A stretch of DNA of 64,000 nucleotides, taken from NCBI GenBank assembly GCA_019116885.1, contig DXAU01000018.1, forward strand, positions 24,393-88,392, in the 5' to 3' direction. Under the pieces are notes generated by a model. The model had not been told where the DNA came from. It did not search any database and saw nothing but the letters and a program-made list of their open reading frames with translations. The DNA is from Candidatus Mediterraneibacter pullistercoris. Its GTDB lineage: Bacteria; Bacillota; Clostridia; Lachnospirales; Lachnospiraceae. Positions 60,061-64,000 of this stretch are shown here, piece by piece (position 1 is the first letter of the stretch; every line of letters starts with the position of its first letter). A program made the translations under genes and the position numbers.

Positions 60061-62022
60061 TTGAATACGAAACAGGTAGAGGAACTGACCGGGATGTCGC
60101 GGCAGAATATCCGCTATTATGAACGGATGGGACTTCTGGAACCTGCCCGGGACGACAGTAACGCTTACCGGGACTATTCAGAGGAGGATGTCCGGAGGCT
60201 GAAACTGATCAGGATGCTTCGTATGCTTGATATGCCGTTGAAAGATATTGAGGATATTATAAACGAAAAAGTGCCGCTTAGGGAAGCGGTGAAGCGTCAG
60301 AAACAAGTTCTTCAGACTCAACAGAAGCAGCTGAATGCAGCGATCGAGGTATGTGCGAGCATCGGACGGGAGAAAGACGACCAGCCGGATGTGGACGGAT
60401 ATCTCAGCCGTATGGAGCTGATGGAGAGAAACGGAGGCCTTTTCGCCCGGTTTGTGGACGATTATAAACAGATCGTCCATGAGGAGCAGGAACGGAAATT
60501 TTCTTTTTATACAGAGTCCGCGGTCAACACTGCGGCTGCCTTTGAAAAAGCACTGAGAAAATATGCGGACGATCACGGACAGAAGTTCCATATGCAGAAA
60601 AAGGGAAAGTATCCCGAATTTATGCTGGGAACAGAGACGTATACGGCGGTCCGGGTGCTGGAGAAGAGAAAGGATGATGAAAAGCCGGCAATAAAGATCA
60701 TATGTGAGAAAAAAGAGTCGGATCATAGAAGCGGGCAGATGCCGGAAAAGCGCAGAAGAGCTCTCAGGGGTATTCACATTGTGGCGACGAATATCCGCAG
60801 ATATGGGAGGAAGAGTATCTTAAATCTGATACTCAGCATGCTGACCGTGATGATCCTGGCATTTTATCTAGGGAACATGACGGGAACCCGGCGACAGCTT
60901 AAAGAGATGCCGGAGGACTTCACCATATCCGGAGAAATATGGAACGGATGCGGAGAGATGAACCACGGGCTGTTTATTAGCCATCAGATACTGGACGCTC
61001 TGTATGAGTCTTCCCTGATCGTCAGTATCGCCGAGAGCGCAGAACTCACCGGAAGCATCGCTGTAGACGATACGGACAGTGGAGATGTAGACAGCGGAGA
61101 GCCGGACGGGGAAGATGCGGGAGAGACGGAGAAAATATCCCTTACAGGAGTCAACCGGATGGAGTGTCTGGATGGGATGCAGGGCGAAGACATCACATGG
61201 GAAGATGGAATGGACTGGGAATCTTTCCAGGAGAGCGGCGGAGCCTGCCTTGTGAGTGAGACATTTGCCGAAGAATCAGGGCTGTCAATCGGAGATACAG
61301 CCGGGTTCGATCTGGCAAGATATTCTCAGGGGCTTGCAGGTGTGATTCTGACGAGAGAAGAACTGCAGCCTGAGACATTCCTCATTGTAGGAATTTATAA
61401 GGAGATGGCGGGAAGAGACGGCGGGAACCCGGAGGTTCTGCTCCCGCTTGATGTGGTCAAAGGCATATATGAGAAAAATGACAAAGTATATTTTGCATCA
61501 GCGCTTTCTTTTGAAGTGACCGATCCGATGATGCTCAATGAAGCGAAGAAAGAGCTGTCCGGCGCCGGGCTCAAAGAGATTATTTACGGTTCTCCCAATT
61601 CTTATGTGGGGATCGGTGTGAAGCTGACGGATTCCGTGTTTATCCGTTCCATGGAGAGTGCGGGAAGGAGCCTGACGCTTCTTGAGAGCTTTCTGCCTTT
61701 CATCTTCCTGATCGTGGCGGCAGCAGGATATATCATTCCCAGCCTGCTGTTCCAGAACAGGAGAGAAGAGTATGCGGTCATGCGTGCCCTGGGCACTGGA
61801 AGCCGTTTCTGCAGCCTGCTGCTCTATGCGGAACATATCCTGCCTGCGGCGGCAGGAGCCTTAGCCGGAGCCGGGGCGGGAGTGGCCGCAGGAGCGGTGG
61901 ATGCGGGTGATGCGTTTCTTGTGTGGGGATCGTATCTGGTGTTTTACATGCTGGGGGCTGCGGCCGCCATGTGGAGGTTTGGAAGATTCAGTATTGCGGC
62001 TGTGTTGTCACACAGAGATTGA
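60061..62022 (+). CDS. Fusion of MerR-family regulator and FtsX/MacB-type ABC permease
   Basis: A 653-residue fusion. Residues 1-70 are a complete MerR winged helix (TKQVEELTGMSRQNIRYYER, LLEPARDDSNAYRDYSEED, RMLRMLDMPLKDIEDI), followed by the antiparallel dimerisation helix (about 72-100). Residues 110-225 form a middle region of unknown role. After a basic linker (EKRRRALRGIHIVATNIRRYGRK) the permease begins: helix 1 at about 251-271, an extracytoplasmic MacB-like domain (about 272-540), then three helices from 544 (FLPFIFLIVAAAGYIIPSL) with the FtsX loop RREEYAVMRALGTGSR. The start is TTG at 60061 with AGGAGG. It is followed 9 nt later by its ATPase and by a second permease. It could sense its own substrate and regulate its promoter. 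Confidence 0.88.
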   Translation: MNTKQVEELTGMSRQNIRYYERMGLLEPARDDSNAYRDYSEEDVRRLKLIRMLRMLDMPLKDIEDIINEKVPLREAVKRQKQVLQTQQKQLNAAIEVCASIGREKDDQPDVDGYLSRMELMERNGGLFARFVDDYKQIVHEEQERKFSFYTESAVNTAAAFEKALRKYADDHGQKFHMQKKGKYPEFMLGTETYTAVRVLEKRKDDEKPAIKIICEKKESDHRSGQMPEKRRRALRGIHIVATNIRRYGRKSILNLILSMLTVMILAFYLGNMTGTRRQLKEMPEDFTISGEIWNGCGEMNHGLFISHQILDALYESSLIVSIAESAELTGSIAVDDTDSGDVDSGEPDGEDAGETEKISLTGVNRMECLDGMQGEDITWEDGMDWESFQESGGACLVSETFAEESGLSIGDTAGFDLARYSQGLAGVILTREELQPETFLIVGIYKEMAGRDGGNPEVLLPLDVVKGIYEKNDKVYFASALSFEVTDPMMLNEAKKELSGAGLKEIIYGSPNSYVGIGVKLTDSVFIRSMESAGRSLTLLESFLPFIFLIVAAAGYIIPSLLFQNRREEYAVMRALGTGSRFCSLLLYAEHILPAAAGALAGAGAGVAAGAVDAGDAFLVWGSYLVFYMLGAAAAMWRFGRFSIAAVLSHRD

Positions 62023-62031
62023 GAGGAAGAT

Positions 62032-62739
62032 ATGGAACGGATCAAAGCAGAAGCAGTGAGCTATTCTTATCAGAATAAATATCAGACAGTGGAGGCAGTA
62101 AAAGAAGTGACTTGTACCTTTGAGTCAGGGAAACTGTATGTGATCACCGGGGAGTCCGGGAGCGGAAAGAGTACTTTTCTGTCGCTTCTTGCAGGGCTTG
62201 ACGTCCCCGGGAGCGGCAGGATAACAGTAGACGGAGAGGATTTAAGCCGGATCGACAGGGATGCATACCGCAGGGAAAAGGTAGCGGTGATCTATCAGGC
62301 TTTTCATCTCTTCCCTCTGCTCACCGCTCTGGAAAATGTCATGTATCCGCTGGAGATACAGGGTATAACGCGCAAACAGGCAAAAATGCAGGCGGCGGAG
62401 TATTTAAAAGAAGTGGGGATCGATGAGAAGAAGTTTGGAAAATATCCGCGAATGATGAGCGGCGGGGAACAGCAGAGGACGGCTGTTGCCCGGGCAATGG
62501 CATCCGGCGGAAAGATCCTCCTTGCCGATGAGCCTACAGGAAACCTTGATACGGAGAATGAGGAAAAGATCGTGGAACTTCTCATTTCCCTTGCCCATGA
62601 CAGAGACTTTACGGTTGTCATGGTGACACACAGCAGGCAGATCGCGGACCGTGCGGACGTGCGTCTTGTTATGAAAGACGGCCGGATGCAGGCGTCATCA
62701 AATCGCGCTGTCAGGATAGCAGACTCAGCAGGACAGTGA
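62032..62739 (+). CDS. ABC transporter ATP-binding protein (MacB/LolD type)
   Basis: A 235-residue ATPase for the flanking permeases. Walker A is ITGESGSGKSTFLSLL (about residues 37-52), the LolD/MacB-type Q-loop is YQAFHLFPLLTALENV, the signature is MMSGGEQQRTAVARAM (about 138-153) and Walker B ILLADEPTGNLD. The switch His is in VMVTHSRQIA. These features match exporters or lipoprotein and peptide translocators. GAGAGG precedes the ATG. It lies 9 nt after the MerR-permease gene and 11 nt before the second permease. Confidence 0.95.
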   Translation: MERIKAEAVSYSYQNKYQTVEAVKEVTCTFESGKLYVITGESGSGKSTFLSLLAGLDVPGSGRITVDGEDLSRIDRDAYRREKVAVIYQAFHLFPLLTALENVMYPLEIQGITRKQAKMQAAEYLKEVGIDEKKFGKYPRMMSGGEQQRTAVARAMASGGKILLADEPTGNLDTENEEKIVELLISLAHDRDFTVVMVTHSRQIADRADVRLVMKDGRMQASSNRAVRIADSAGQ

Positions 62740-62750
62740 GGTGTTGGAGG

Positions 62751-64000
62751 ATGATAGTTTATTACAGCATAAAACAAACGGCAAGAAGTCCGTTAAAGAG
62801 CGTGCTTTTCTTCCTTCTCATCGGTATGTGCGCTTTCTTCCTTGCTCTGGGCGGTTCTTTCTGGTATATGGGCAGCGATGATCTTCAGAATTTTGATGAA
62901 AAATATACGACGATCGGTACAGCAGAGCAAAAATATGAAGGAACCACTACGGCATCATACTGGGATCCCGAAGCGGAGGACTATGAATATTACAGCGGCG
63001 GATACTACGGAGAATGGCTCGATGAAGATGTACTTGATTTCGAGGGCGCGGATTATATCCTGAAGCCCCGGCAGCGTCCTTTTTTCGGAGCATATATAGA
63101 AAATCTTTATGACGGGATCGGCAGCCCCGATATGGGGACGGTAGAGGCGACTCCAGTTGAGACGGGAGAGATGTATCCTTCGCTGCTCATGCGCGTTGTA
63201 CGGACAATAGATGGAACGATGGAGGAGGGAGAGTTATTTTATCTCTGTGACCATCAGGATCCTGAGCCGGATGTACTGGAGGCGGGGAAGACTTACGTGA
63301 TGCAGATCCAGATGAGCACATTTGCCCATGGTCCGGCAGTGAAAGAGGGTGAGGAGGTTCTGGAATACTGGCTTGCCCCGGGAATAACGTCTACTCAGTA
63401 TACTTTGGAAAATGAGCAGGTTTATGACCCGGTCAATGAAAAAGAACGATATTATGACGAGGTGACAGGCGGGTTTTATGAGACAGAGCGGGGGAAGCGG
63501 TGGCTGAAACTTGCCTCATTCCAAGACCTGAAAATGCGGACGATTCCTGTTCAGCCTACAGACGGGACCAGCCTGCTCATGCATTTTTACAACGGGGAGG
63601 CACAGATAACAGAGGGGAGGGATATCACAGAGGAAGAGTACAGGCAGGGAGCGAAAGTCTGTCTGGTTCCGGAATTTCTTGCGATGCGTCTTGGTGTGGG
63701 AGTAGGAGAAAAACTCAATCTGCCTCTCTATTATGCGGATTATTCATCCTCGGTTGGCGACGCGTCTATCCTTGGCTCACAGGGGCCTGTACTCTTTAAT
63801 ATACTGAATGCTCAGGGAGAGCTTTACAAGGTGTTCAATGAACAGGAATATGAGATCGTTGGCATCTACACGGCGGAGGATAAAGGCTCGGGAAGTTACA
63901 GCGCGGGAGAAAATGAGGTCGTGATCCCGTGGAATTCCGTGCCTGAGAACTGTTGGAAGGACAACATTGTGGGTATCGCTCCGATGAAGGGAGAGACAAC
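62751..64000 (+). CDS. FtsX/MacB-type ABC permease (3' end cut by window)
   Basis: The frame runs from ATG 62751 to the window edge, 416 codons and open throughout. Residues 1-45 contain the first membrane helix (SVLFFLLIGMCAFFLALGGS), after a short basic head (IKQTARSPLKS). The rest visible is the large, Tyr- and Asp-rich extracytoplasmic domain (EYWLAPGITSTQYTLENEQV, EYEIVGIYTAEDKGSGS). The three terminal helices lie beyond the window. GAGGTG (62738-62743) is 7 nt before the start and is the better site than the GGAGG that touches it. It pairs with the ATPase and the fused permease as a two-permease exporter. Confidence 0.88.
   Translation, partial: MIVYYSIKQTARSPLKSVLFFLLIGMCAFFLALGGSFWYMGSDDLQNFDEKYTTIGTAEQKYEGTTTASYWDPEAEDYEYYSGGYYGEWLDEDVLDFEGADYILKPRQRPFFGAYIENLYDGIGSPDMGTVEATPVETGEMYPSLLMRVVRTIDGTMEEGELFYLCDHQDPEPDVLEAGKTYVMQIQMSTFAHGPAVKEGEEVLEYWLAPGITSTQYTLENEQVYDPVNEKERYYDEVTGGFYETERGKRWLKLASFQDLKMRTIPVQPTDGTSLLMHFYNGEAQITEGRDITEEEYRQGAKVCLVPEFLAMRLGVGVGEKLNLPLYYADYSSSVGDASILGSQGPVLFNILNAQGELYKVFNEQEYEIVGIYTAEDKGSGSYSAGENEVVIPWNSVPENCWKDNIVGIAPMKGET

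Overview
The window looks like chromosomal DNA from a spore-forming, bile-exposed gut Clostridium of the Lachnospiraceae type (class Clostridia). The supporting evidence is mixed AT/GC content, strong AGGAGG ribosome binding sites, spoVAC/spoVAD/spoVAE, a bile salt hydrolase-type enzyme, rubrerythrin, glycogen and maltodextrin enzymes, AsnA, and the clostridial order ylxM-ffh-rpsP-khpA-rimM-trmD-rplS-lepB-rbgA-lepB-rnhB-yraN. The genus cannot be fixed from this sequence alone. I see no prophage, CRISPR array, rRNA or intact insertion sequence.

Layout. 1-5.7 kb (minus): a glycerol/glycerol-3-phosphate unit (glpK, glpA-like flavoprotein, second flavoprotein cut by the left edge), preceded by a YbaK-type protein and an AraC regulator. 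5.9-8.8 kb: GH13 alpha-glucosidase and an MFS carrier. 8.9-9.9 kb: asnA. 10.0-10.4 kb: a likely structured non-coding RNA with its own promoter and terminator. 10.5-16.3 kb: WYL regulator, membrane proteins, PHP hydrolase, a PqqD-like/membrane-anchored winged-helix pair, and an OPT transporter. 16.5-21.3 kb: methyltransferase, hslO, nadE, molybdopterin-binding protein. 21.3-26.2 kb: AraC regulator divergent from glgP-malQ. 26.2-28.4 kb: spoVA genes with spoVAC inverted. 28.5-36.8 kb: glmS, then pstS-pstC-pstA-pstB-phoU-phoP-phoR behind a Pho-box-like repeat array. 36.9-39.7 kb: choloylglycine hydrolase, a lone amino-acid binding lipoprotein, and bioY under a BirA-like operator. 39.8-43.7 kb: feoAB, truA, thioesterase. 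43.9-46.4 kb: unknown small proteins including a Cys/Gly-rich duplicated peptide, and a subtilisin-like protease. 46.5-55 kb: the SRP/ribosome/secretion operon. 55-59.9 kb: mscS, tRNA-Thr, thioesterase, DUF362 ferredoxin-like protein, NSS transporter, rubrerythrin. 60-64 kb: an ABC export operon whose first gene fuses a whole MerR-type regulator to an FtsX/MacB-type permease.

How the parts work together. Two AraC-controlled modules (alpha-glucosidase/carrier; glgP/malQ) handle alpha-glucans, and both promoters carry similar half-sites upstream of the -10. The glp genes feed glycerol into triose phosphates. The Pst/Pho block is a complete phosphate uptake and sensing unit. Several promoters show readable regulation: PhoP (pst), BirA (bioY), PerR/Fur-like (rubrerythrin) and a MerR-type 19-bp spacer promoter in front of the MerR-permease fusion.

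The most unusual items are (1) the MerR-permease fusion with its matching promoter, (2) a PstS whose two lobes are in circularly permuted order, (3) the orphan structured RNA at 10.05-10.37 kb, and (4) two families of small palindromic repeats shared between distant intergenic regions. All calls come from reading the sequence; no database search was run.
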